Of a DNA stretch of 64,000 nt, positions 1 to 37,142 are shown in pieces. The stretch's first letter is position 1. Each line of letters starts with the position of its first letter. This DNA comes from Cheilinus undulatus (lineage: Eukaryota; Chordata; Actinopteri; Labriformes; Labridae): contig NC_054888.1 of NCBI RefSeq assembly GCF_018320785.1, positions 21,344,438 to 21,408,437 on the forward strand. The letters are read 5' to 3'. The translations under genes and the position numbers were made by a program. The notes beneath the pieces were generated by a model. That model did not search any database, had not been told where the DNA came from, and worked only from the letters and a program-made list of their open reading frames with translations.

Positions 1-131
1 AGTTTTACACCACTTTCTGTAAGATTAATGACATTCTGGTCTTTGAGGGTTCACTTTCATAGCCCAAACAAGTTTGATTTTTTAAATCATATCCTGATTT
101 AATGTTTTATGTTGTTTTGCTCTCTTTACAG

Positions 132-14750
<14,619 letters not shown>

Positions 14751-14791
14751 AAAAAAAACGAGACTCTCGTTTTGAAGACAGAAATGAAGAT

Positions 14792-14864
14792 AATAAAGAC
14801 TGAATTATAAGTGAACATTTTATTTTTGGCTCTATTCCTGTGAAGATGTACCTGCTGCAATAAA
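14792..14864 (+). other. ptk2b polyadenylation signals
   Basis: Two AATAAA hexamers at 14792-14797 and 14859-14864 lie 42 and 109 bases after the ptk2b stop codon. Either could direct 3' end formation; which one is used cannot be told from sequence. Confidence 0.7.
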
Positions 14865-16150
14865 AGAAGCCATAATATATTTGTACTTGTCTGAGGAAAC
14901 TGAACAGTCAAACTACAACAAAAAAATAAAAACAATTAAATTTACTTATCCCTTTTATCCTTTTAAGGTCTTTTTATTGTTGAATATTGTGACACTCTGC
15001 ACATTTTTTCTGGTATGAAACAGTCGAGTATAGTCGTCTATAAAACCTTAAGAAATCCTCTGAAATCATCCATGAAAAATCAGTTAGGTGGGAAGATAAA
15101 TGGACAACACACATGTTAATTATTGAACTCAGGTGTTTCAATCAGACCTGTCACAGGCTGTTGTGAGTTCTGGGTTTGAAGAATTTTGAGACTGGAGAAG
15201 AATAATTTGGGGAAACCATTTGAAGCATTTGCTGTGTTGAGCTATTTCAATTTTTTGTTTGATTTTTTTTCATTGCAAACAGCTGAAAGTCGTTAAATTT
15301 ATAGGAGAGGTTTGGGATGAAGGGGCCCTGCCTTCCATCCAGTCCAACATCTGCAATACTGAAGGTGCTGAACCGATCCTCCAGTCAATCTCATGGTTCA
15401 TTCTACCCTCACTTGAGAGCAAGGCCCTGAGATACTTGAATTCCTTTGCTTGAGCCAGAGACAGCCTCCCCACCCAGAGGAAGCAATCCAATTTTGACTC
15501 AGCGTATGCACATTACCTTCAGGCAGTGCAAATGTACCATCATGGTATAACTGTCACCACACCCCTGCTGATTAACATTTTTCACGCTGTGTGACTCGTG
15601 TTTAAACACCTCTGCAGCTCATGCCCTAACCTGGATCACAGCATTGACGACATTTCTCTATTCATGCTCATTCTGTTTAGCGATTACTTTGATCTGTTGC
15701 GAAATTTGAGCAGTACCAAAGAAAAGAAGAAGCCAAGCAAGACAAATCTTATTTGGCATTAAAATAGGAGAATGTGCAGAATAATTCATGCACACTACAC
15801 ATGTAATCCCAAAGATTTCTTTCTACAACTGATTGTAAATTCCCCAGAAATTTTAGCAACTCTGCCTGAAAGAAATTCAACTCAAAACCACAGGAAGTCC
15901 CAGTGAAGGCAATAAAATGTGTTCTTCACATGCAACACATTACAGCTTTAAGTCAGAGCTTCTCTGACGGTCTGTGCAGACGTCCAAAACTGGTTCTACC
16001 AGAGGGAGGAGTTTAAACACTGTTATGTAACCTCAGAAAATGTGTTGCATCTATTCAAGCTTTCTTTATAGTTGCCAAAGTGTGCCAGATCTAGATGAGG
16101 ACGTGTTGTTGAGAAATCTTCCCGTTGTGTAACTTTCCCCCATTGTCTTC
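14865..16150. other. Intergenic spacer, no gene seen
   Basis: Spacer between ptk2b and the nucleoside hydrolase promoter. I saw no coding exon, RNA gene or clear repeat boundary. The short open frames on both strands around 15260-15490 have no splice context and no protein I recognise. Confidence 0.5.
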
Positions 16151-16155
16151 TGTTG

Positions 16156-16213
16156 TATAAAGAGACGAGCAGACAGGCATCAGACTGAGCTTGCAGTTGC
16201 AGCCTTTTCAAAG
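16156..16213 (+). promoter_or_regulatory. TATA box and 5' UTR exon of the nucleoside hydrolase gene
   Basis: TATAAA at 16156-16161 lies about 25-30 bases upstream of a plausible start near 16186. A good donor (AAAG followed by GTAAGT) sits at 16213/16214. The matching acceptor directly precedes the start ATG at 16974, giving a first intron of about 760 bases. Transcription start is inferred. Confidence 0.55.
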
Positions 16214-16973
16214 GTAAGTTCACTCCGTAACCCTATCAACACAGTCTGTAGCTTCTTTTCATGTAAGGATTGATTGATTTATGAATGTGTGAGGAATTTG
16301 AGATATGTAGGGACAAATGTCTTGTCTTTAATGAGGGCACCGTGTTAAAACTATGAAGCTCGTCCCAACATTTTGTCAGGATTTTAATATGTTTGGAGCC
16401 TAGCATTGATTCCTTGGTTCCTCCAGACCTTCTTTACTGCAAAAACTCTTATTAAACACAGTGCCTGTTTTGGGAGTATTTGGGCTGCAGCTTTTGCACT
16501 TTTGCATGGCATGAGATAAGATATATTTTTTATTTTTTATTTTAATATATTTTCCCACTTTGATATACTGACATTGTTTGAAAAGATGTGGCATTTGTCA
16601 GAATGCATGAAACATTTTTGGGTTTTCCTTAGTTTGTGGTGCGTCATTTGTTAATTTCATTCCCCTCCCCTCCCCTAAGCCTAACCTTTAGAGTTTGGGT
16701 GCCTAACCCTAACCTTCTTTGGGTGTTCCTTAGTTTGTGGGGCGTTATTTTTATTTTCCTCCTCCCCCCCCCCCCCAGCCTGGTATCCAAGTGACTGCAT
16801 TTTTTGGCCAGGCAAACAGATTTTTTACACCATCAGTCACCCCCTAGTCCATTTTAAGGAGAGCAGGTTACAGATTCAGGGAGAAATTTGATCCATGCTC
16901 CTATGTAATTAAAGACAAAAAGATGACACACTCACATCTTGTTGATATAATCTTCTTCTTTCCTCCTGATAAG

Positions 16974-26325
<9,352 letters not shown>

Positions 26326-26329
26326 GGAT

Positions 26330-28135
26330 GAGGTCAAAGTCACTGCAAAGCATAAACAAACAGGGTCAAACCACTTCTTTACAAAATCTTAAATCCTTTT
26401 CTTATTCTGTTTTCTTGTAGGTTGATAGGCAAAGAAATACTTGGCCTGTAATTGAGGAATGGCACAAGCTTTGTAATAAATCATCCATCTAGTCAGGATA
26501 CATGGATAGAGGACATTTTTAAAGGACCACTGCATGCTTCTTAGCCAAAAAATCTGCTTACACCTAAATTTTTAACCTAATGCTTTTAATAAAAAAGGGC
26601 TTGGCATCACTTTTTGTGCATTTTAACAGAACTTTGCCTTAATGTGCACTTGATTCTTGGGTAATAAACATGATCTTTCTAATCAGCGTTTCTCTTTTAA
26701 TAATTTCATCAACACAAACCATGCGAGACTTAAACACAAAAAACTGCTGTTTTGGGGTTTATTAATTTACTGTTCTATGCTCATACGACTCAGTAACTGC
26801 TCTAGGGCTCAAAACGCCTTGAACAGGTCCATCTACACCGTTAAAAAGTAAAGTCTCCAAAACAACAGGAAAATTGTAAAATAGTCCCTTGAGCCTTGTT
26901 CCACATTAATTTTGTATTTTGGGAATGTTTTTAGATAGTAAATTAATTCTGAAACATTGTTAAACAGCAGCAAAACAGCCAGTAGAAGCCAAAATGAAAA
27001 GGAAGAAATCTCAGAGGATAGAATAAAAAATGTTTAAGTTATTCGGACTTCCAAAAAATCCAAACAACCAATAAATATTGCATGATATGAAACAAAATTT
27101 TACCCTCTAATATGGTTTTGAAAGGTTGTATAATGATTCCAGATACAACGATGACATTTTCTAACATTTACTTGATGGTTTAGGATTAACAGTATAAACA
27201 GAAGATGTTAATTGTTGTATTTTCATGGCTGGACTCCCACTCCCACTATCTGCAGTCCTTAATATACATGTACAGATGAGGACAAAATTATAAGCCCCCC
27301 CATGACAATTACAGTTTCTCCTAAGTATTACCCAAATCCTCTTAAACACAGCAAGGAATTTTTAACACGGCTTTTCAAAACATCCTAGTTTTGTTATGAT
27401 GCCTACATTATTTTACTTTGCACATAGAAACAAAATATTTCACAAAAACTACCAGGGTCTAAATTATAAGCCCCCTAATGCTAGTAGTCAGTTGTGTCTC
27501 CTGTTTGCTGGATAACAGCCTGCAAGTCGTCTGTTGTAATATTAGTGTATAATATTTTTATAACTACCATATGAAAAGCACAATTTTGGCACTTAGCAGC
27601 TTAAGAGTCAGTATTTGACATTGCACCATGGTTTTTTCATCAAAAAACACACAAAAAAATGGCATTTAAAGGGTTAAACTCTGTTAAATAAGTTGTTGGT
27701 GAAAAAGATCCACTCAATGGAAGCAGAATGAAATATAAATGTATTATATTTTTTATAACAACCGTATGAAAAGTGCATTTTTTGCACTGAGCAGCTAAAA
27801 CAAGCGCTAAGGGTCAAAAAGTAGACATTTTCATAGAGGAGCTAATAGTTTTGTAAATGCTAAATTCAGCAGGTTATGAGAAAACAACTAACTTTCTTTT
27901 CTGCATATAACTTCAGAAACTTCTGGGGGAAATTTAAAAGCTGGAACAAAATATTAATTTGGGAAATATTTAACAACTCAGAGATGTTTAGCCATTGGAG
28001 TTGACCGTTAGCGCTGCAGTTATAGCAGCGGCTAACCAGAGTAGCCTTCATAGAGTAAGTTAACTAGCTTAAATACTCACAATTTTAAAGCAGCTAATGC
28101 AGCAGTAACAACTCACGTTAAAAACAATATTCCCA
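26330..28135. other. Intergenic spacer with diffuse repeats, no gene seen
   Basis: AT-rich. It contains two related stretches around 27540-27640 and 27740-27800 (ATTTTTTATAAC and TATGAAAAG words). Similar sequence occurs near 25590-25980. I found no coding exon with splice support. Confidence 0.45.
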
Positions 28136-28177
28136 GTAATGAGAGGAGACGAAGTGAATAGGTCCTTATCGATCAGC

Positions 28178-28420
28178 GCAGCACCTGAAGGCGACTATCT
28201 GCCTCATCACTGCCGAGCTCGGTGAGATGTCCGTTCACATCCGCCATCTTTAAATAAGCCGTAGAGACGCACCTTCTGTTACGTGAACCTTTCTGCGCCC
28301 GCTCATTTTGCCTCTTGAATATTCCTTCAGCATTCAGTTTCTACGTCTTGTATCCGCTTTTCTCTGCTATTTTCTTCTCTTTCTTATCTTTTCTTTCTTC
28401 CAGGAAATCAAAATAACGGG
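28178..28420 (-). promoter_or_regulatory. GC-richer island with YY1-type ATG, possible orphan promoter/first exon
   Basis: On the minus strand, AAGATGGCGG (YY1 consensus and a good start context) at about 28243-28252 opens a frame MADVNGHLTELGSDEADSRL that continues to a possible donor near 28187. Upstream (28260-28420) the composition is more GC-rich than the surrounding spacer, like a promoter. I could not find a following exon on the minus strand before the hydrolase gene. It may be a live short transcript, a relic, or a captured promoter. Confidence 0.35.
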
Positions 28421-28548
28421 ACTCATCTTCGCGGATTGATACAATTGTTGTTAGTTAGTTCCTTCTTCACCTGCTTAATCTAGAGGGATAGCAGTTTGAT
28501 AATTTAGGATTGGGGCTAAATCCTGAAATATTCAAAAAAATATAATTG

Positions 28549-28570
28549 TTATACATATATATATATATAA

Positions 28571-28622
<52 letters not shown>
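28549..28622. repeat. (AT)n microsatellite
   Basis: Nearly pure alternating AT/TA, with one short interruption at about 28568-28574. Confidence 0.9.
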
Positions 28623-28626
<4 letters not shown>

Positions 28627-29153
28627 TCCCAAAAAAAAGTTGGGGCTCTGCATAAAATGTAAATAAAAACAGAATACATTGATTTGCAAATCTCATAAAA
28701 CCACATTTTATCGACTGTAGAACATGAACAACATATCAGATGTTGAAACTGAGACATTAAACAGTTTCATGAAAAATACTGGCTTATTTTGAATTTGACT
28801 GCAGCAAAACATCTCAATAAAGTCGGGCAAAGAAACCCAGGACTGTTGAGCTGCTAGAATCCAACATCGGACAAGAATGGGACAGCATTCCTCTCCCAAA
28901 TCTCCAGCACGTAGTCCCCTCACCTCCCAGACATTTACAGACTGTTGCTTGAAGAAGAAAGGATGCTACACAATGACTAACATCGCCCTGTCCCAACTTT
29001 TTTGAGATGTGTTCCTGCCATTGTAATTGAAATGAGATAAAATGTCTCAGTTTCAACATCTGTCGTTTCTGTTCTATCATGGATGAAATCATTGCATTCT
29101 GTTTTTATTTGCATGTTGCACAGCATCCCAACTTTTTTGGAATTGGGGTTGTA
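28622..29153. mobile_element. MITE of the 'AAAAAAGTTGGGAC' fish family, copy 2
   Basis: Left end AAAAAAAAGTTGGGG then ACAGAATACATTGATTTGCA; right end CATCCCAACTTTTTTGGAAT. The ends are inverted copies. An inner inverted pair (TGTTGAAACTGAGACATT near 28740 and AATGTCTCAGTTTCAACA near 29041) makes it strongly foldable. It abuts the AT microsatellite. Confidence 0.8.
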
Positions 29154-29989
29154 ATTTGGTTATTTTAAATTTTTTTTTTTTTTTTTTTTGCCCTGGAAAA
29201 CAATCAGCTGTGTATATCAAATATGCTGTTTAAGATCTAATGCAAGTAACATCTTATTTTAAGTTATTTTTTTAGAGAGTTTATCTTTTATTTCAGATTT
29301 TTTCCCTACATCTGAAAATATTACGGGTCTGTACTGCAAGTTAATCCTTCATATACTGCAAGAAATCAGTGCATTGTGGGAAAAGTTTTAACTAGTTTCT
29401 GCACTTTAAAATAGCACAGTGATGTGTAGCAACAGCACCACCATCAGGCTTGAACATGACACTACAACACAAATACTGCCTGCTATTAAAACTTTACAAT
29501 CAAGCAATTACATCTCTCCAAGGCATTTTAAGTTAGTAAAACCTTTTTATTGAAAGTGCTCTGGAATGTACACTTTAAGAAAAAAGAAAAGGAAAAATAA
29601 AGTTTGCATCCCAAGTCCTCCACTTTCTTTTTTCTCCTCAATAAACAGGATTAGATAGATTTTTTCAGTCTTTTTTAATGAAAACAAATTCTTCTCTTCA
29701 GAAACAACCCTTGTTGTTTATATTACAACTTACCAGAAATCTATTTACAAATCATACAAAAAGAACAACAATAAAAGTCCTCAGATTCATGTTCCTAGCC
29801 CAAACACATCATAGTTCACTGAATTTCAGAGCTCAACAAAAGAGCCAAACGGGAAATCAAAGGAGTCCGCCTCGGTCTGCCCAAAGTTGAGAATCCAAGC
29901 CCGAGTGTGACTTAAAGATGGAAATCAATCTTCATCACCTAAAACATCTTGATTCAGCTTGAAGCCTCTTAATGTCCAACGTTCAAGTC
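29154..29989 (-). other. unc50 3' flank / 3' UTR
   Basis: Sequence after the unc50 stop on the minus strand. It contains a poly-T run near 29170-29190 and no other gene. The extent of the untranslated region cannot be fixed from sequence alone. Confidence 0.4.
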
Positions 29990-32980
29990 CTACTGGACTC
30001 TGTACTTGTAAAACCAGCAGAGACCTTTGGTGAAGTTCCAGCCCAGAGAGACAGAGAGGATGTAGATTAGACCGAGGAGAGCGAATGGGTACAGCAGCAC
30101 CACCGTGTTGTTCAGGAAGGGAAGAGCTGAAATACAAGACAGATTAATCAGGCATGTTTATATTTATCTTAAGTTAAAATGTCTACGGCGGTGCATTAAT
30201 GCTCCTAACCCTAACCCTTTTAGTACTTCTTTATGTGCAGTTTAACTACCAGCAGTTTCGCCCTTTGTTTATTCTTTCCTGGATTCCTGTGAAAAAGTTA
30301 ACATGAAAACTACAGATTTTTCAAAGTAATGCTGTAGAAATTATTATTACTCTGCTCCTCTTTTAATAAAGAAATGCTGTCCAGGTCTGATCAAACTGCA
30401 GCTACAGCTGCTTCTCTTCTCCCGTCGTCATTGTTTACGGGCTTGCAGTTGCTTCAACTCCCGCCTCTTTCTCCTCAAATGACGCTGATTGATCCGGTTA
30501 TTTCTGACTGAAGCTATCCCAGCAATATTTACAAGCAGAGAGAAAGACTGCTCTCATACTTGACAGATGCGAGGAAGCCAGTGTAAATGTTTAAAGCTAC
30601 ATTTTATGCTAAATCTATCATGTGTTTGAATGAAATGCTCAGAATTTACCCCAGAGTAACGCTTAATCCTTATGATTTCCATGTTTTTGTGTGAAAACAC
30701 ACTATGTATCAGTGAAATTCTAATGTATTTCTGCTCCTCAGCTGTTATTGCTGCTTGTCTTAACTGTGCAAGAATGAAGTCCACAGCTGGAGTAGTTTCA
30801 GAAGTTGTTTATTTATTGTGTCCTATGTAGTCCACTGTGGACAACTCTCTGTATAAGGTATAGGGAGTGGGGAATGAGAGTGTGATTTCAGACTCAATCC
30901 ATGTCTTTATTAGAATGCAGACAGTTCTTATCTAATGCCCGTGTTATTAAAAACAAATTTCTTATTATGAATCAACTTTGCTTTACTTATAAAAATTAAA
31001 ACTACCTTCTTTCAGGTGTTATTTAGATTTAAACAGGACTTACCATTGTACCCTAAGAATGTGATGTAGAGGTAATAACCGATGGCGATCAACCACAAAG
31101 TGTTGCCGATAAAATATCCCAGGAACCAGTCCGAGTTTATCACCACGATGTCTGAAACACACAAAGAAAAAGGTGTCTAAGTTACAGGAGGTGGGTGTTA
31201 TCCAGGTAGAATACAAAGCCATCTTTGATATATGTTTAAACATTTCTATGTCAACAAAGGCGGCACAAAGGATTAACTCAGTTTATATCTCTTTACAGAT
31301 ATTTAGGGCAAGTTTGAGATCCATCGCTGTCCTTCTGTTTATTTACTAATTTTGGTTTGCATATCTAAAGCTATATATGGTTTTAATCCTATGAAGATTA
31401 AAAAAAGATTTAATTCTAGATTCTTTAAACAACATCACATGCTACAGGTGTTGTTTTTGTCTATAACCAGGAAGAACAGCTTCAATTTACCAGGGCATAC
31501 AACTGGAAGCCAACACCATCTAACCAAATACCCTATAATTATCTCTTGATTTATTAAGAATACAAATACATGAAATAATATATTAATGAGATGAAAATAA
31601 ATATATTAAACAAAGTGAAACTGTTTCCAGGCAGACTTTTCTGCAAATTAAACCCCACCAAAGATCTTCAATAGTGTGATTCAGATAAAGTAATATCATT
31701 CACATTGATTGTTTTTAATAATTTTTTTCACCTCTGGTTATTTATTTGTTTTTTAAGGACTTTTATGTCGGCTAGTATGATGATAATGATGATAATATAA
31801 CAGCTACACAGGCAGGGTTTACTCACGGTTGATGAAGAAAAGCTGCAGGAAATGCAGGATGACTAGAAGAGGGTAGAAAGCGTTGAGGTGAACATCGAAC
31901 GCGTAGCCCCACTCCACGTCAAAATTTCTGCTTGGGTGTTTCAGCAGATATTTGTTACTGATGACCCTGAAACAAACAACAGGCAGAAATAATCACATAC
32001 AGTTAAAAATGTATGAAAAAGCTTAAATTTACAGGACAATGTTGTTACAAGCCTATTTTTGATGTGATTCTATTGTATCCATATTCATTTAGGTATCATA
32101 GCAACGAAAACAGGCGTCCTTTGTGCCCAAAAGTGGGAAATTTCTCAATCTTAATTCCAAAATTTTGCAGGGAAACTCTTGCACATAGTCTAAATTGCAC
32201 AAAATGTTGGCAATGTTTATTTCACATGATTTAGACATTGTGCAGGAAGAATTATCTTGCATTTTTGATGGATTTATTCCTCACCCGTGCAACTGTTTCC
32301 GTTTTCTAAAAGCATTTACACTTCTGGATCATTAAAATGATAAAAACCTGTTTCTTTATTTAAACTTGTGGATCACAAAAGGTTGCAAGGTTTCAAAAAA
32401 TCTGGCAACCCTAACAAGAGAAGATCAATTTATTATTTTTCACTTTGGTTTCATAGGCAAACTTCCTTCTTACCACATAAGGGTTGATATGAGCAGACCG
32501 ACGCCTATACAATCAACAAAGACGACCCACAGCAGCAGCTTCAAAGTCTCCAAAACCCCCATGTCCAAAACAAGACCAAAGCCTACTGTCGACACTGCAA
32601 AAGAATACAGAAAGGGCTCAGATATCAGTGAATAAAAACTAAAAAACTTGATGAAAGTGACACAAACCATGTCATCAATTTGTTCTGCTTAAAGTGTCAG
32701 AGACGCTCGTACCACAGAGCCAGATGCTGAGCAGGACCAGAAAAGCCGGGTCGTCTCTGGCCCACTGGTCCTTGGTCTGTTTCCTGTAGTGAAAGTTCCT
32801 GTACACTCTCTGCGGTGACGTGAAAAGGTACAGCATCTGCCACAGAGCGAATTCGAAGTCCATCTGCCTGAAGTGGAGCAGCCGGCGCAGGTACTTGTAG
32901 CGTTTCGCACCCGCCGTGTGACGAGCTGCGTCCCTAGAACCGAGGGAGCCGTTGGTGTGAGGCGAGGTTGTCGGCAACAT
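29990..32980 (-). CDS. unc50: UNC-50 family Golgi/ER membrane protein (complete)
   Basis: Multi-pass membrane protein of the UNC-50/GMH1 family. It acts in the early secretory pathway; the worm homologue is needed for nicotinic receptor trafficking and yeast Gmh1 works with Arf exchange factors. Coding exons on the minus strand: 32980-32713, 32594-32474, 31966-31827, 31151-31044 and 30126-29990. All join in phase to 257 residues (human about 259). Landmarks: the conserved N-terminal block AARHTAGAKRYKYLRR and RQMDFEFALWQM, then QRVYRNFHYRKQTKDQWARD, five hydrophobic segments, and the C-terminus KGLCWFYKYRVQ. The start ATG follows an acceptor CCCCAG by four bases. A 5' UTR exon is likely at 33794 and above. 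Confidence 0.95.
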
Positions 32981-33793
32981 GGTGCTGGGGATCAGAAACA
33001 AGGATTGAAAGAGGACAAGAAAGGAATGCATTAAAGATGAGGAGGTTCAAGTGATGAAGATACACCAATGAAGCATGATAACAGCATTCTGTGCAACAGT
33101 GTGGGGTTGTAAATAACAATACTTGACAGACTTACTCTCCATGCACTATTTTGTGGCTCTGATAGGAAGAAAACCAAATTAAGGATTCCTTCTCCAATCT
33201 GCATTTTAACTGACCACCCAACTTCAGATGAGTGAAAGAAATTGGATGGATGGCAGGGTGTAAGAAAGGATGAACAGATGGATGGATAATAATATAAACA
33301 GGATGCTATTAAACTGATACACTATTCCAGGTCTACTAACATAACCTGAAACCAGTCTGATGAGTTACTAAAACAACACTGATCACACACACTTCTCCAC
33401 TCTAATCTCTATAAGTTACCTTTTGAATTTGATCAACTCAAAATATTTCTACATTTTACTGCAGAAAAAAACATTTGCATATAATGACAGCAGAAAAGAG
33501 GATTAGCTATTTACAGCAGCAGTTTCATGGATCAAATTGATTCATATATAACACAGTTTAACGTGATATGTACCGCAAAACAGCGATTCAGCACACAGCA
33601 ACACTGATAAGTGTAATTTTCTTATGCATTGACGATGATGTTTGTTAACCGTCATAGTTAGCTTGTTGCTAACTAGTTCAGTAAGATGAGAAGGCCTAGC
33701 CTAGGCTATTTCTGATAAATGTGGCGTAAACACGACAGAGACTATTGTTTATGAACTGTATATTGATGAGTAATAATTACGAAAAATATTCAC

Positions 33794-33960
33794 CTGTTCT
33801 GCTGTACTCCTTTAAAGGAGAAAGCACCGACTCTCGTTTGTTTCTGTAGCTTTTCGTCGGTGCTTCCTGAACTGTCGCGAAAGTGAACACGTAGTTACTT
33901 CCGGTAACCGCGAGTGTATCATGGGAAATGTAGTCAGAGTATGACGAAGCCGTGCTAAAG
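33794..33960 (-). promoter_or_regulatory. unc50 5' UTR exon and promoter
   Basis: A minus-strand donor (CAG followed by GTGAAT) at 33794/33793 closes a probable non-coding first exon. Just upstream lie an ETS-type core (ACTTCCGG, about 33896-33903) and a word close to the ZNF143 site (reverse of GGGAAATGTAGT, about 33923-33934). There is no TATA box. This fits a housekeeping promoter. Confidence 0.5.
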
Positions 33961-34750
33961 AAAGAAAGAAAGATTTAAACTGAATAAACTATATTTTGTA
34001 TCTTTTAAAAGCTCAGTCTTATTCTGAAATCAAGTATCACACTGGGTTTATTCATTCATTTATTCACCTTTGTATGTATATGTCTGTCTTCTTTAATAAA
34101 TGTATCAACTTATTTGTTTTGTATTTTTTAATTTTTCATGATATTTTTATTATCAGAATTTTACTTTTCAATTGAAATCCAAAGTATTTACCCAGATTAT
34201 TTATGTATGATTTTATTTTATCATGGATAACATAGAAATCTTTTTTTTCCCTTCTACTTATTTTATCCTTCATTTTCTTTATTTCTTATTTTCTTTATTT
34301 TTTACTTTTAAAAATATTATTTATCATTTATTACTCTCTTTTTCAAAAAAATGTGTTTATTCTTTTTAAAATGATCTTAGAATATTTTTTATTTTTATCC
34401 TTCTTGTCGTATTCATATGACAAAATACAATACAAGATGATACAGGGCAACACATATATTGTTTAATTCATTATAGTTTAGGCTTTTTTCCATGTCTATT
34501 AAAAGGGTTTTTTTTCCATTCAAGCACTGTGTTTATTTTCATTATTTTATTTTATTTTAATAAAATAAATAGTGCAATATATATATATATATACTATTAT
34601 AATAACATATTATTATTATAAAAAATATAATGAAAATCAACAAATAGCATTTTTTATTTCATTATTATTATATTTATTATTATTCATCTATTATTATTTT
34701 CTTATTTTTATTTTATTTATGATTTAATGAATTGTAATTTTTTTATTGTC
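33961..34750. other. AT-rich spacer between the divergent unc50 and ndufs1 promoters
   Basis: Very AT-rich, with runs of TTATTATTA and an (AT)n stretch at about 34577-34592. No gene or defined element seen. Confidence 0.5.
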
Positions 34751-34751
34751 T

Positions 34752-34923
34752 ACATTCCAATACTGTAGGTGGCGGTAATGCACCTGCACGCTGAATACAA
34801 CCTGCAATAAAGACAAGAGAAGAAGAAAGACACCGGGCTAGTTCCGCTCACTGCGTAATAGCAATCTGACTGGAGTAACTCTAATCACCGCTGTTCTGGT
34901 CAAGAAGGCCAAATAGCGAAAAG
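34752..34923 (+). promoter_or_regulatory. ndufs1 5' UTR exon with a short dispersed repeat at its start
   Basis: A donor (AAAAG followed by GTAAGA) at 34923/34924 closes a probable untranslated first exon; the acceptor is at 37998. The segment 34755-34832 (CTGTAGGTGGCGGTAATGCA, then an AAGAAGAAG tail) looks like a short repeat scattered through fish genomes. It would lie at or just before the transcription start, so the ndufs1 start region may derive from it. The exact start is unknown. Confidence 0.45.
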
Positions 34924-36299
34924 GTAAGAACCAGAATCATATTATGCATCCATACCTGCTTGAATCTACACGTTTCTGCAGTGTCAGACTGTCTAAAAAT
35001 GAAGTCTTTGACCTTCTTACCCGGGTTAACCTGCTCACAGCTCAGCGCTGTCCGTGTCCTTGAGTAGTACTCTGAGCTAACTCTGTTAGCATGAGAGCAA
35101 GGAGTCAACACTGTTGGCGTTGGGCTGTTTACATCTCTGTAATGCTTAAAACCCATGTCTTATCAATGTAATGTTGACCTTAAGTATCTTAGAACCCCCT
35201 GGAAAAATCATATCTTTTTGTATTATTGTGTATTTGAAGTAATTTGCTTCGTTTTTGATTTAAGATTGTTGTTGACAGTTGCAGCCGAAAGCAAGTTAGC
35301 ACCAATGTTAACTGTTGTTGCTGAGGTTTAAACATGTGCAGCGTGTTTTAAATGTATGTAACAGATGTACAGAAACCTATTCATTTAACAGAATGAGCTT
35401 TCTTTCATCAATGATCGGGAAATTTAAGGGATTTTATATTAACAGCAACGTCTTATGGAGAGAAATCCCCAAGAAAATGCACATTATTTGATATTTTGGA
35501 CATCTAAATTTATTTTATTTTAAATCAAGAACTAAAAGGAAAGAAAAGGGAGCATTGTGGTATGGTTTTTCCTATTAAATATGACTGTTCAAAGTTGGCA
35601 ATCTAGTTTTGTATTAATGACATTAGTGTAAGCAGTGGTAGACGAGTGCATGGAGAGGTGGACTTAGCTGACCTCAAACAGGGAAAGTGTGGGGTCATAG
35701 CAGCAGGTAATCAATAAAATAAAACCACAGGAATGCTACACACAACATATTCACACCCACAAATAGACAGAATTAAATGCATATAGACATTTTCAAACAT
35801 AGTGAATGTAAACTAGGTAGGCAAAACTAGGGTAAAAACGCTCAAGTTTTGGTGTTCGGGAAATTACACTGGCATATTCATCATGCATTGCCATTATTAC
35901 TGAAGCACAATAATAATACGGGCCAGATTCTTTTAGATTGTTTTAAAGAGAAAACAACAAAAGCTGTTTAGACTGTAGATAAATATTTGCAGCATTGGTT
36001 CATATATCTTGCATGACATTCATTAAACCAGCATAGCATGATTTTACAGTACTTTATAATTTATTGTTGAGCAAAAGGCCTTAAAAAATAAATATAAATA
36101 TGATACAAATATAAAATCCCCATAATTCAGAAGATGACTATCTAAAATACAGTCATTTGCTCCACTGTTTCCAAATATATGAAAAATACCTTGTCATGTC
36201 ACTTAATGTGGGCTTACTTGGCGTCATTATGATTTTATTTTTTTTATCAACATTAATACAGTTTTTAAAACACCTAGGACATTGCTAGGAACAAAGTAC

Positions 36300-37142
36300 G
36301 GATGCATGATATTATCAGTATGGTATCGGTTTCAGCAGGTACAGAAAGTTTCTGCCAATGTTTACGACCTATTTACAGATCTGCTGTGGCTGTATGAACA
36401 AGGAAGATAGTGAAATTTTAAGCTGGACTAACAGTCTGTTGTCAGCTGAAGTCTTTTTCTTTATTCATCATCATTCCTTACACCAGGGGTGTCCAAACTT
36501 TTTATCCACTGAGGACCACATACAAAAAATCTGAAAGATGGTGGGACCACTTTCAAACACTTCTCCTTTATATCAAAGTTAGTCAATCCACTGCAATTTG
36601 GGTAAAGATTTTAAGTCACGAAAAGATGCACGTAAATAAAATGCCATGTCAAAATGTTTGTTTACAGAATTAGCAAGGTAGGTAATTCATAACATCTTAA
36701 CAAACTTTTTTTTGTGTGTTTTCTTATTGACAGAAGAGTATAGTTTTGTGTTAGCATCCCGGACGAGCCCCCAAGGTGATTAAAAAAAAAAAAAAATTAT
36801 ATATATATATATATATTTTCTCATCCATCAAATATAAAGTCAAGCATGAACGTCATGTTGTAATGAGGGGTATTTTTCATTTAGGTTTTAGAGTTTGCTG
36901 CAGGCCTATTAAAGATAGACAAAGGGCCACATTTGGCACCTGGGCCATAGTTTGGACACCCCTGCCTTAAAGTGTGTTTAAAGGGCTTGAACCTATTCAT
37001 CCTTGAACTTTGAGTTGTGTGTTTTGAGGACTGAAGTTTCAGGTCTGAACTACATTTAAATGTTGGTATCGGTATTGGCTAAAAAATTTTGTAAATATTA
37101 ACACAATGGATATCAGCAAAAACCAAATATTTTGCATCCCAA
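36300..37142. mobile_element. Degenerate hAT-type element with a second element nested inside
   Basis: The outer ends GGATGCATGATATTATCAGT and AAATATTTTGCATCCC resemble, in inverted form, the TAGGGATGCAC ends of the elements at 42263 and 51414. Inside it, 36484-36964 has its own inverted ends (CAGGGGTGTCCAAAC and GTTTGGACACCCCTG), with 6 of 8 flanking bases shared (CCTTACAC, CCTTAAAG). Both appear non-coding. They lie in ndufs1 intron 1. Confidence 0.65.
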
